Source of the DNA: Bacteroidaceae bacterium
Lineage (GTDB): Bacteria; Bacteroidota; Bacteroidia; Bacteroidales; Bacteroidaceae
Direction of reading: 5' to 3'
Assembly (NCBI GenBank): GCA_017555875.1
Contig: JAFZFN010000008.1
Span: forward strand, 1 to 64,000
DNA: 64,000 nucleotides
Position numbers and translations under genes: made by a program. Under the pieces are notes generated by a model, which searched no databases, had not been told where the DNA came from, and saw only the letters and a list, made by a program, of their open reading frames with translations. Shown here piece by piece: positions 1 through 7,987 of the stretch (positions are counted from its first letter, which is position 1; each line of letters starts with the position of its first letter).

Positions 1-143
1 CCGAGAACGGCTATGTGATGTACCAGCTCAGCGACCACTGTGCCTTCGGCATGCAGCCCTCGATAGCCTATGAGCGTCCGCAATACCTACAAGGCAGTAA
101 GCCCGAGCTCACGGCTGGCATGAACTTCAAGCTGACGTTCTAA
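1..143 (+). CDS. C-terminal end of an outer-membrane beta-barrel protein (5' truncated)
   Basis: Only the last 46 codons are inside the window, read in the frame that starts at base 3 and stopping with TAA at 141-143. The peptide alternates polar and hydrophobic residues and ends in KLTF-stop; a C-terminal Phe is the usual assembly signal of outer-membrane barrels. The barrel class (TonB-dependent receptor, porin or other) cannot be told from this fragment. The MITE-like element starts 30 bp after the stop. Confidence 0.7.
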   Translation, partial: ENGYVMYQLSDHCAFGMQPSIAYERPQYLQGSKPELTAGMNFKLTF

Positions 144-172
144 CTATGGGTGGGGCAAAATATCGGGAAAAA

Positions 173-587
173 CAGGTTACAAAAGTTCATAAATAGGTTG
201 GCATTGGCAAGCCATCATGAAGTTCGCTTCATACTGGCAGAGCTGATGCTAGGTGTTGCAGTAAAGAAGAGGATCGCGAAGGAAAACACACCATCAATGC
301 AAGCTAACAACCATTGCTCCAACATATTGCAACGTTTTTTCAAACTTTTTCGAGGGCTTGAAAAAAAATTTTCAACAAAGCGAAAAAAAATTATCAAGCC
401 TATGAAAAATAAATTTGGAAGGCTACAAACTCGAGTTTGGACAAAGGGAAACTATAGTTTGCCTCTGTCCAAACAACAAAAATCGTTTTGTTTTTCCAAC
501 ACCTTTCGTTTCTGCAGGCTCGGCAGAATGCAGCGAATTTCATGAAGGCTTGCCAATGCCAACCTATTTATGAACTTTTGTAACCTG
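173..587. repeat. MITE-like element with 41-bp perfect terminal inverted repeats
   Basis: Bases 173-213 and 547-587 are exact reverse complements over 41 bp, and the similarity continues inward with mismatches for about 30 bp more. Both outer ends abut AAAAA, a possible 5-bp target duplication, though A-rich sequence makes that weak. The AT-rich interior holds a nested hairpin near 434-473 and a unit at 368-386 that matches a 22-bp array unit at 23632. An open frame at 150-545 crosses the element but looks like no protein. I infer a non-autonomous element moved in trans. Bases 588-818 up to the next gene hold nothing I recognise. Confidence 0.75.
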
Positions 588-818
588 AAAAACGACAAAA
601 ATCGCCCATTTCATCGAGAAACAGAGTTAAAAAAACAGGAGATAAAGGCCGATGGTCTCATCAAATGGTTTTGCTAAATTTGTCGCCGAAAGGTGGCAGC
701 TTGGCCAATTGATAGCAATAATCTGATTACGAGCAACGGCGAATTTATCCACGGCGAGCCTTTGCCGTATCGCGATTTATGTATACATTTGCATCGGAAT
801 TGATATCTACACCACCGT

Positions 819-1790
819 ATGGACGCATTGCAACGAATATTACGACCTATCGAGGGCGAGTTTGCCACATTCAAGAAGATGCAGGACGACCTCGCCGTGA
901 ACCCCAACCCCCTGCTGCGCGAGATCATCCTCCACGTGAACAAGCAACGCGGCAAGCAGATGCGTCCGATGATGGTGCTGCTCTGCGCCAAGTTGTGGGG
1001 AGAGGTCACCGACACCACCTATAGCGCAGCACTGGCACTGGAGCTGCTACACACGGGAAGCCTCGTGCACGACGACGTGGTGGACGAGAGCATGCAACGA
1101 CGGGGACAGGCATCGGTGAACGCCATATACAACAACAAGCTGGCGGTGCTCGTGGGCGACTACCTGCTCTCGATGGCGCTGGCCTTCACAGGACGATGCG
1201 AGAACCCTCGCATCACGAGGCTCGTGGGGGCGCTGGGGCAGACATTGGCCGACGGAGAGATATTCCAGATGTTTCACAGCCACGAGAAGCTCGTGTCGGA
1301 AGAGGTGTACCTGGAGATCATACGCAAGAAGACGGCATCGCTCTTTGCCACCTGCGCAGAGATAGGAGCGCTCTCGGTGGGCGCAGCCGAGGAGGACGTG
1401 GCCCGCGCACGACAGATAGGGGAGCTCATAGGCATCTGCTTCCAGATACGCGACGACATCTTCGACTACTACACGAGCGACGTGGGCAAGCCCACAGGTA
1501 ACGACATGCGCGAGGGCAAGCTCACGCTGCCCATCATCTACGCCGTGCGCACACATGGCGACGACCACACGCGCTCGATGATAGACCGCCTCAAGGAGGG
1601 CGAGCTGGCCGAGGAGGAGATAGCCGAGCTCATCGACTTTGCCAAGCAGCACGGAGGCATAGCCTATGCCGAGCAGGTGATGCAGGACTACCGACAGAGG
1701 GCCATAGCACTGCTACCCGAGGAGGGAGACGAGCAGGTGAAGGAGGCCATCGTGGCCTACATGGATGCCGTAATCAACCGGACAAAATAA
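819..1790 (+). CDS. ispB: Polyprenyl diphosphate synthase (trans-type isoprenyl chain elongation)
   Basis: A 323-residue all-alpha prenyl synthase of usual family length. Both Asp-rich Mg-diphosphate motifs are present: DDVVD at residues 85-89 and DDIFD at 212-216, with GKQMRP near 45-50 for substrate binding. It condenses isopentenyl diphosphate onto an allylic primer to make the long side chain of quinones, menaquinone in this group. Chain length cannot be fixed by eye, so the symbol is by analogy. The Fur-family gene follows 40 bp downstream on the same strand. The ATG at 819 was chosen because the protein then starts at the usual family N-terminus. Confidence 0.9.
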   Translation: MDALQRILRPIEGEFATFKKMQDDLAVNPNPLLREIILHVNKQRGKQMRPMMVLLCAKLWGEVTDTTYSAALALELLHTGSLVHDDVVDESMQRRGQASVNAIYNNKLAVLVGDYLLSMALAFTGRCENPRITRLVGALGQTLADGEIFQMFHSHEKLVSEEVYLEIIRKKTASLFATCAEIGALSVGAAEEDVARARQIGELIGICFQIRDDIFDYYTSDVGKPTGNDMREGKLTLPIIYAVRTHGDDHTRSMIDRLKEGELAEEEIAELIDFAKQHGGIAYAEQVMQDYRQRAIALLPEEGDEQVKEAIVAYMDAVINRTK

Positions 1791-1830
1791 ACTGACACAC
1801 AGAGAGGCGGGCACACACACCTGAGCAACG

Positions 1831-2238
1831 ATGAGAGGCGAGGAGCATGTACTGATGGGCCTTGGGGTGCGCCCCACAGCCATACGCCAGCTGGTGCTGA
1901 GGGAGATCGTGCGCTATGGGCACGCATTCACCCTGGCCGACATGGAGCACCGCCTGCCCACGATGGACCGCTCGTCGCTCTTCCGCACACTGACCCTCTT
2001 CGTGGAGCACCGGCTGCTGCACGAGATGGACAATGGCAGCGGATCGAAGCTCTACTGCCTGTGTGACTGCGAGCACGACCACGACCACACCCCACACATG
2101 CACTTCATCTGCACACGGTGTGGCGAGGCCTTCTGCCTCAAGGACATCAGCCTGGACACGCTCCCCAAGCCCGAGGGCTATGAGGTGACCGAGGTGAGCG
2201 TGGTGATGAGGGGAGTGTGTCCGAGGTGTAAATCCTAA
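1831..2238 (+). CDS. Fur-family metal-responsive transcriptional regulator
   Basis: A 135-residue protein with an N-terminal winged helix (about residues 8-70) and a C-terminal dimerisation and metal domain. Cys94/Cys97 and Cys130/Cys133 form the two CxxC pairs that hold the structural zinc in the family. A His/Asp-rich stretch at 82-91 supplies the regulatory metal site. Members repress iron, zinc or peroxide-stress genes when metal-loaded; which subclass this is (Fur, Zur or PerR) cannot be decided here. It lies between the prenyl synthase and korA, and I see no Fur-box dyad next to it. Confidence 0.85.
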   Translation: MRGEEHVLMGLGVRPTAIRQLVLREIVRYGHAFTLADMEHRLPTMDRSSLFRTLTLFVEHRLLHEMDNGSGSKLYCLCDCEHDHDHTPHMHFICTRCGEAFCLKDISLDTLPKPEGYEVTEVSVVMRGVCPRCKS

Positions 2239-2320
2239 AAAAAACCTCCTAAATCGTTTTATTATTCATTAAAAATGCCGAAATTTGCGGCTCTATTATT
2301 ACACTACTTATTGACAAGAC

Positions 2321-4168
2321 ATGAGCGAACAAGTGATTGTGAAGGAGCGCGACGAGGTTATCGTGCGCTTCTCGGGCGACTCGGGCGACGGCATGCAGCT
2401 GGCGGGTAACATCTTCTCCACCATCTCGGCCACCGTGGGCAATGACATCTGCACCTTCCCCGACTACCCCGCCGACATACGCGCCCCGCAAGGAAGCCTC
2501 ACGGGCGTATCAGGATTCCAAGTACATATCGGTGCCGACAAGGTGTACACACCGGGCGACCTGTGTGACGTGCTGGTGGCCATGAACGCCGCAGCGCTGA
2601 AGACACAGTACCGCTACGCCAAGAGAGATGCCACCATCATCATCGACACCGACTCGTTTGGCCCCAGCGACCTCAAGAAGGCGGCCTTCGACACCGAAGA
2701 CCCGCTGGCAGAGATGGGCATCGACGCCGACCGCGTCATCGCATGCCCCATCACACAGATGGTCAAGGACTGCCTCGCCGACAGCGGCATGGAGCCCAAG
2801 GCGGTCATCAAGTGTCGCAACATGTTTGCACTGGGACTCGTGTGCTGGCTCTTCGACCGCGACCTGAACGTGGCGTTCAACTACCTGCGCGAGAAGTTCG
2901 CCAAGAAGCCCGCCATCGCAGAGGCCAACATCAAGGTCATCCAGGCAGGATACGACTATGGTCACAACACACACAGCTCAGCCATGAACGTGTACCGCGT
3001 GGAGACCAAGCACAAGGTGCCCGGACGATACATGGACATCACTGGCAACAAGGCCACAGCATACGGATTCATCGCAGCAGCCGAGAAGGCAGGACTCAAG
3101 CTCTACCTCGGTTCATACCCCATCACACCCGCCACGGATGTGCTGCATGAACTGTCGAAGCACAAGTCGCTCGGCGTGACCACCGTGCAGTGTGAGGACG
3201 AGATCGCGGGATGCGCATCGGCCATCGGCGCCTCATTTGCCGGCGCACTGGCGGTGACCTCGACCTCGGGCCCCGGCATATGCCTCAAGTCCGAAGCTAT
3301 GAACCTCGCCGTCATCATGGAGCTGCCACTCGTGGTGCTCGACGTGCAGCGCGGAGGACCCGCCACGGGACTGCCCACCAAGTCGGAGCAGACCGACCTG
3401 CTGCAGGTGCTCTTCGGCCGCAACGGCGAGTCGCCCATGCCGGTCATTGCCGCCACATCGCCCACCGACTGCTTCGACGCCGCCTACATGGCCTCGAAGA
3501 TAGCCCTGGAGCACATGACCCCCGTGGTGCTGCTCACCGATGCCTTCATCGCCAATGGCTCGGGCGCCTTCCGCTTGCCCAGCCTTGCGGAGTATGTACC
3601 CATCAATCCACCCTACGTGCCCGAGGAGCTGCGCGGCACATGGGCTCCCTACCAGCGCCAGGAGGAGAACGGCGTACGCTACTGGGCCGTGCCGGGCCGC
3701 GAGGGATTCCAGCACATCCTCGGAGGACTGGAGAAGGACAGCAAGACTGGAGCCATCTCTACCGACCCCGAGAACCACGACCTGATGACCCGTCTGCGCC
3801 AGCAGAAGGTGGACGCCATCCCCGTGCCCGACCTCTTGGTGGAGGGCGACAAGGAGGATGCCGAGCTGCTCATCGTGGGCTTCGGCGGCACCTACGGACA
3901 CCTGCATGCTGCGATGGACGAAATGCGCGCTACTGGCAAGAAGGTGGCACTCGCCCACTTCAAGTACATCAATCCCCTGCCCGCCAACACCGCCGAGGTG
4001 CTCCGCAAGTACCCCAAGGTGGTCGTGGCCGAGCAGAACGGAGGTCAACTAGCCGCATGGCTGCGCATGAAGGTCGACGGATTCGCACCGCTGCAGTACA
4101 ACGAAGTGAAGGGTCAGCCTTTCGAGGTCAGCACGCTGGTGAACAATCTGGTCCCCCTCATGAATTAA
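2321..4168 (+). CDS. korA: 2-oxoacid:ferredoxin oxidoreductase alpha subunit (fused gamma-alpha)
   Basis: A 615-residue subunit of an anaerobic, thiamine-diphosphate and iron-sulfur enzyme that converts a 2-oxoacid, probably 2-oxoglutarate, and CoA to acyl-CoA, CO2 and reduced ferredoxin. The gamma domain covers about residues 10-190 and opens with FSGDSGDGMQ. The alpha domain begins near 235 and carries the YPITP motif at about 265-269. This fused architecture is typical of the two-subunit KorAB type. Its partner korB lies downstream, separated by the GxxExxY cassette. Substrate preference is inferred from family resemblance; pyruvate or branched-chain oxoacids are not excluded. Confidence 0.9.
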   Translation: MSEQVIVKERDEVIVRFSGDSGDGMQLAGNIFSTISATVGNDICTFPDYPADIRAPQGSLTGVSGFQVHIGADKVYTPGDLCDVLVAMNAAALKTQYRYAKRDATIIIDTDSFGPSDLKKAAFDTEDPLAEMGIDADRVIACPITQMVKDCLADSGMEPKAVIKCRNMFALGLVCWLFDRDLNVAFNYLREKFAKKPAIAEANIKVIQAGYDYGHNTHSSAMNVYRVETKHKVPGRYMDITGNKATAYGFIAAAEKAGLKLYLGSYPITPATDVLHELSKHKSLGVTTVQCEDEIAGCASAIGASFAGALAVTSTSGPGICLKSEAMNLAVIMELPLVVLDVQRGGPATGLPTKSEQTDLLQVLFGRNGESPMPVIAATSPTDCFDAAYMASKIALEHMTPVVLLTDAFIANGSGAFRLPSLAEYVPINPPYVPEELRGTWAPYQRQEENGVRYWAVPGREGFQHILGGLEKDSKTGAISTDPENHDLMTRLRQQKVDAIPVPDLLVEGDKEDAELLIVGFGGTYGHLHAAMDEMRATGKKVALAHFKYINPLPANTAEVLRKYPKVVVAEQNGGQLAAWLRMKVDGFAPLQYNEVKGQPFEVSTLVNNLVPLMN

Positions 4169-4192
4169 TGAACGAGTCACAGATTGAATACT

Positions 4193-4283
4193 TGTAATAA
4201 TAATCAAAACCACGGATTGCACGGATTACACAGATATAGTAAGCCTGAAAGGAAAATCCGAGAAATCTGAGAAATCCGTGGTT
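4193..4283. repeat. 91-bp direct repeat, left copy, with internal dyad
   Basis: Matches 4674-4764 at 87 of 91 positions in the same orientation. Inside it, AACCACGGATT near the left end pairs with AATCCGTGGTT at the right end, and CGGATT-like words recur in both arms, so the transcript can fold into a long hairpin. It starts with a TAATAATAA run, which brings stop codons. It fills most of the space between korA and the GxxExxY gene. Confidence 0.9.
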
Positions 4284-4300
4284 AAAGAAAATAAAGCATC

Positions 4301-4678
4301 GTGACAGACTTGTTGCTACATAAAGAAAAAACATACCAGATTATTGGTGCTGCTATGGCGGTGCATCAATATCTTGGATGTGGATTCACGGAAAAGGTCT
4401 ATCAGGATGCCTTGGAGATAGAGTTTCAGACGAGAGATATCCCATATGAACGCGAACAACCCATGGAGGTCTCATATCGGGGTGTACGACTAAATACTCA
4501 GTTCGTTCCTGATTTCATCTGTTTTGATGATATAATTGTGGAACTGAAAGCAGTAAAGGAGTTAGAAGACATTCATCGGGCACAAGCAATAAATTATGGT
4601 AAGGTTGCTAACACTGAGGTTGCTTTGCTAATAAACTTTGGAGAATCATCTCTGCGTTATGAACGTTATATAATGTAA
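4301..4678 (+). CDS. GxxExxY protein, PD-(D/E)XK nuclease fold, in a repeat-flanked cassette
   Basis: A 125-residue protein starting at GTG 4301. It shows the family signature as GFTEKVY (Gly28, Glu31, Tyr34). A nuclease-like core follows: Pro70-Asp71, then Glu81-Leu-Lys83, then Gln95-x3-Tyr99, which fits the PD-(D/E)XK plus QxxxY pattern of RecB-type nucleases. The family's physiological role is not settled to my knowledge. The gene sits between korA and korB, which are normally adjacent, and is bracketed by 91-bp direct repeats. Its TAA stop at 4676-4678 lies inside the right repeat. Base composition is more AT-rich than the kor genes, so it looks acquired. Confidence 0.9.
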   Translation: MTDLLLHKEKTYQIIGAAMAVHQYLGCGFTEKVYQDALEIEFQTRDIPYEREQPMEVSYRGVRLNTQFVPDFICFDDIIVELKAVKELEDIHRAQAINYGKVANTEVALLINFGESSLRYERYIM

Positions 4679-4764
4679 TAATAATCAAAACCACGGATTG
4701 CACGGATTACACAGATATAGTAAGTCTGAAAGGGGAATCCGAGAAATCTGAGTAATCCGTGGTT
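4674..4764. repeat. 91-bp direct repeat, right copy
   Basis: Second copy of the 4193-4283 repeat, with four substitutions. It supplies the stop codon of the GxxExxY gene and ends 18 bp before the korB ATG. A GTG inside it at 4759 is in frame with korB but is probably not the start. Confidence 0.9.
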
Positions 4765-4782
4765 TTAAATAAAGAAAGAATT

Positions 4783-5784
4783 ATGAGTTATACCGCACAA
4801 GACTATAAGAAAGGTCAGCCGCGCTGGTGCCCCGGCTGCGGAGACCACTTCTTCCTCGCGTCGTTGCACAAGGCAATGGCCGAGATAGGCGTAGCACCGC
4901 ACAATATTGCCGTAATCTCAGGTATCGGCTGCTCGAGCCGCTTGCCCCACTACATGAACACCTATGGTATGAACACCATCCACGGTCGTGCAGCAGCTAT
5001 CGCCACAGGATGTAAGGTGGCCAACCCCGAACTCTCTGTATGGCAGGTGAGCGGCGATGGCGACGGACTCGCCATCGGTGGCAACCACTTCATCCATGCC
5101 AACCGCCGCAACATCAACCTCAACATGATATTGCTCAACAACCGCATCTACGGACTCACCAAGGGACAATACTCGCCCACCAGCCCCCGTGGATTCGTGA
5201 GCAAGTCGAGCCCCTACGGCACCGTGGAGGACCCCTTCCGCCCTGCCGAGCTCTGCTTCGGCGCCCGTGGCCGCTTCTTTGCCCGTGCCGTAGCCACCGA
5301 CGCCCCTGGCACCGTAGAAGTCCTCAAGGCAGCCCATGCACATAAGGGAGCATCGGTGTGTGAGATTATGCAAAACTGCGTCATCTTCAACGACGGCACC
5401 CACGACAGCATCTACAACAAGGAGGGACGCGCCAAGAACGCCATCTACCTGCGCCACGGACAGCCCATGGTGTTCGGCGTGAACAACGAGTATGGACTCA
5501 TGCAAGAGGGATTCGGGCTCAAGGTGGTGAAGCTCGGTGAGAACGGCATCACCATCGACGACATCCTCGTACACGACGCACACTGCGAGGACAACACCGT
5601 GCAGCTCAAGCTCGCCATGATGGAGGGACCCGACTTCCCCATCGCACTCGGAGTGATACGCGACGTGGAGGCACCCACCTACGATGAGGCCGTAGCAGAG
5701 CAGATCGAGGAGGTGAAGGCCAAGAAGCCCTATCACACCTTCGAGGAGCTCCTCCTCACCAACGATACTTGGGAGGTGAAATAA
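4783..5784 (+). CDS. korB: 2-oxoacid:ferredoxin oxidoreductase beta subunit
   Basis: A 333-residue thiamine-diphosphate subunit that completes KorAB. The thiamine-diphosphate motif is visible as GDGDG at residues 91-95 running to NN at 119-120. Cys16 and Cys19 (in WCPGCGDH), Cys50 and probably Cys199 sit where two-subunit 2-oxoacid:ferredoxin oxidoreductases bind one [4Fe-4S] cluster. I start it at ATG 4783, preceded by an A/G-rich AAAGAAAG stretch and giving the family N-terminus. The longer frame from GTG 4759 would begin inside the repeat. korA is 614 bp upstream because of the intervening cassette. A terminator follows at 5989-6030. Confidence 0.92.
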   Translation: MSYTAQDYKKGQPRWCPGCGDHFFLASLHKAMAEIGVAPHNIAVISGIGCSSRLPHYMNTYGMNTIHGRAAAIATGCKVANPELSVWQVSGDGDGLAIGGNHFIHANRRNINLNMILLNNRIYGLTKGQYSPTSPRGFVSKSSPYGTVEDPFRPAELCFGARGRFFARAVATDAPGTVEVLKAAHAHKGASVCEIMQNCVIFNDGTHDSIYNKEGRAKNAIYLRHGQPMVFGVNNEYGLMQEGFGLKVVKLGENGITIDDILVHDAHCEDNTVQLKLAMMEGPDFPIALGVIRDVEAPTYDEAVAEQIEEVKAKKPYHTFEELLLTNDTWEVK

Positions 5785-5819
5785 GTGAAGAGCTAAGAGT
5801 GAAGAGTCACCACTTAGGA

Positions 5820-5947
5820 ACGGATATAGTGAAATTCCTAATTAACTTCGTTGATGCTTGGCTGCACTCGCTGAGAATCGCAAACTATTTTGCATTTCGC
5901 TCGTTTGCACAAGCATTCCTAACTCCTAATTTCTAATTCCTAATTAA
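5820..5947. repeat. Intergenic repeat with iterated CCTAATT words and a folded core
   Basis: Runs of CCTAATT-type words lie at about 5834-5843 and 5916-5946. Between them is a core that can pair imperfectly (GCTTGGCTGCACTCG near 5857 with the CGTTTGCACAAGC end near 5913). The same word appears in the mreB-mreC spacer at 41453-41547. Non-coding, part of the 340-bp korB to GH123 gap. Confidence 0.55.
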
Positions 5948-5988
5948 AATAAGACCGCTGCGTAATCTCACAACTCACATCTTACGTC

Positions 5989-6030
5989 GAAGCAGGCCCT
6001 AAAGCAGCGGGGGGTCTGCTTCTTTTTTTT
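5989..6030 (+). terminator. Rho-independent terminator after korB
   Basis: GAAGCAG (5989-5995) pairs with CTGCTTC (6016-6022), with extra CCC/GGG pairing inside, followed by eight T. The upstream segment AGACCGCTGC at 5952-5961 can instead pair with GCAGCGG at 6004-6010 and disrupt the stem, so a conditional terminator or the 3' end of a small RNA is possible. Confidence 0.75.
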
Positions 6031-6063
6031 ATAGTACCAATATAGAGAATATACCCCAATAAA

Positions 6064-6095
6064 TTTGCTTTTTCGGTAGCCATACACTAATTTTG
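6064..6095 (+). promoter_or_regulatory. Bacteroidetes promoter of the GH123-like gene
   Basis: TTTG at 6064-6067, a 20-nt spacer, then TAATTTTG at 6088-6095. This matches the TTTG-N20-TANNTTTG consensus exactly and places the start of transcription roughly 22 nt before the ATG. The gene is therefore transcribed independently of korB. Confidence 0.8.
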
Positions 6096-6124
6096 AAAGC
6101 AGAAAAAGACAAACCCACAATACT

Positions 6125-7900
6125 ATGAGACAAACTCTACTACTGGCCCTCATCATGGGCTGCACAAGCCTCGCACAGGCACAAGACACATTCACCGAGA
6201 GCAACGACCCCACACAGCCAACCGCCCAAGAGTGGCAAGCGACAAGAGGCATGCATGCCGCATGGGGCACGAGCAACGTACGCTATGCCTGGCACGCGAT
6301 GCCCGAGACCAAGGAACTGAAACGCACCGCAACACTCGACGCATGGCGAGGCGAGCGCGTGAGCACACAAGCACTCATCTACTCCTCGGTGCCCACCGAT
6401 AGCCTGGCACCCATCACCCTGCAGCTGTCGGCCTTCAAGAACGGACGACACACACTGCCCGCAGAGGCCGTGAGCGCAGCCTTCGTGCGCTACGTGATGA
6501 CCGACGCGTGGAGCACCCCCGACGGACGAGGAGCAGGATGCGGATACCGACCCGACCACACACTGTACGACTCAGCCATGGTAGCCGACATCATAGACCC
6601 TCACGCCGAGAGCATGCACATGGATGCCATGAGCACACGCTCGGTGTGGGTGAGCTGCCAGGTGCCTGCCGATGCAGCCAAGGGAACCTATAGCGGCACA
6701 CTCAGCATCAAGGCTGGCAAGCGCACCATAGCCCGCCTGCCCCTACACATAAGAGTAGCCGACCGCACCCTACCCGACCCCAAGGACTGGAACTTCCATC
6801 TCGACCTGTGGCAGAACCCCTTTGCAGAAGCACGATACTATGGCACACCGCTCTGGAGCGACAGCCACCTCGAAGCCATGCGCCCCTCCATGGAGATGCT
6901 GGCAGCTGCAGGACAGAAGGTGATCACGGCAAGCATCATGCACAAGCCATGGAACGGACAGACGGAGGACCACTTCGACTCTATGGTGACATGGATGAAG
7001 AGACTCGACGGCTCATGGGAGTTCGGGTTCGACGTGTTTGACCGCTGGGTAGAGTTTGCCATGAGCTGCGGCATCGACGAGCAGATCAACTGCTTCTCGA
7101 TGATACCCTGGGCACTCAGCTTCCCCTACTACGACGTAGCCACCAACCGCATGCAGGTGCTGCGTGCTGCTCCTGGCGACGCAGCCTATGAGGAGATGTG
7201 GGTAGCCATGCTCAAAGCCTTCTCACAACACCTGCGCGAAAAGGGATGGTTTGACATCACCACCATCGCCATGGACGAACGACCCATGCATGCCATGCAG
7301 AAGGCTATGGCCGTCATCCGCAAGGCTGACCCCAGCTTCAAGGTGTCGCTCGCAGGTAACTGGCACCCCGAGATCGAGGCCGACCTCTACGACTACTGCA
7401 TCGCATTAGACCAAGCCGAACTGGTACCCCAGGAGGTGCTCACACGACGCCAGAGCGAAGGGAAGAAAACCACCGTATACACCTGCTGCTCGACACACAA
7501 GCCCAACACCTTCACCTTCTCCGTACCCGCCGAGGGAGCCTGGTATGGGTTCTACGTAGCAGGCACCGAGTATGACGGTTACCTGAGATGGGCCTACAAC
7601 AGCTGGGTGAAGCATCCGCTCCACGACACCCGATTCCGCCAATGGCCAGCGGGAGACACCTACATGGTGTATCCCTATGGACGCAGCTCGGTACGATTCG
7701 AAAAACTCATCGAGGGCATACAGGCCTACGAGAAGATTCGCATCCTACATGACGAATTCACCCGAGAGGGCGACACTGCCAGGCTGAGCAAATTGGAAGA
7801 GATGATAGAGATGTTCGACTTCAACAGCCAGTACACCGACGACTTCCCCAGCCTCATCCAACAAGGACAGGATAAACTAAACGCACTGAGCACACGTTAA
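6125..7900 (+). CDS. GH123/DUF4091-like glycoside hydrolase, secreted
   Basis: A 591-residue protein with a signal peptide (about residues 1-19, cleaved near AQAQD), so it acts in the periplasm or at the surface. An N-terminal beta-sandwich domain (about 40-215) precedes a TIM-barrel-like domain. The MDERP segment puts an Asp-Glu pair at residues 384-385; GH123 N-acetyl-beta-galactosaminidases use such a pair in substrate-assisted catalysis. I infer release of GalNAc from host glycans, but other DUF4091 proteins have unknown activity. No SusCD pair or sulfatase adjoins it, so it is not in an evident polysaccharide locus. It has its own promoter at 6064-6095. Confidence 0.75.
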   Translation: MRQTLLLALIMGCTSLAQAQDTFTESNDPTQPTAQEWQATRGMHAAWGTSNVRYAWHAMPETKELKRTATLDAWRGERVSTQALIYSSVPTDSLAPITLQLSAFKNGRHTLPAEAVSAAFVRYVMTDAWSTPDGRGAGCGYRPDHTLYDSAMVADIIDPHAESMHMDAMSTRSVWVSCQVPADAAKGTYSGTLSIKAGKRTIARLPLHIRVADRTLPDPKDWNFHLDLWQNPFAEARYYGTPLWSDSHLEAMRPSMEMLAAAGQKVITASIMHKPWNGQTEDHFDSMVTWMKRLDGSWEFGFDVFDRWVEFAMSCGIDEQINCFSMIPWALSFPYYDVATNRMQVLRAAPGDAAYEEMWVAMLKAFSQHLREKGWFDITTIAMDERPMHAMQKAMAVIRKADPSFKVSLAGNWHPEIEADLYDYCIALDQAELVPQEVLTRRQSEGKKTTVYTCCSTHKPNTFTFSVPAEGAWYGFYVAGTEYDGYLRWAYNSWVKHPLHDTRFRQWPAGDTYMVYPYGRSSVRFEKLIEGIQAYEKIRILHDEFTREGDTARLSKLEEMIEMFDFNSQYTDDFPSLIQQGQDKLNALSTR

Positions 7901-7987
7901 AGATTGATAAAAACGGAGATATGTGGCGACAAAGCCCTATCTTTACGGAGCGAACAATAACAAGACCTAACCACAAAAGGCTTATCT

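Noticed and set aside
150-545. 131-aa open frame after the first barrel fragment
   Set aside because: It runs across the MITE-like element, is made of AT-rich and palindromic sequence, and has no recognisable protein features.
173-587. Integron attC site or group II intron for the inverted-repeat element
   Set aside because: There is no integrase, reverse transcriptase or attC core sequence; perfect 41-bp ends fit a MITE better.
3211-4197. 328-aa plus-strand frame overlapping korA
   Set aside because: It is a GC-rich shadow in another frame of korA, rich in Arg and His with no domain. Similar shadows occur opposite bamA, the TPR gene and others.
4759-4782. GTG start giving korB eight extra residues
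   Set aside because: It falls inside the 91-bp repeat and the family N-terminus begins at ATG 4783.
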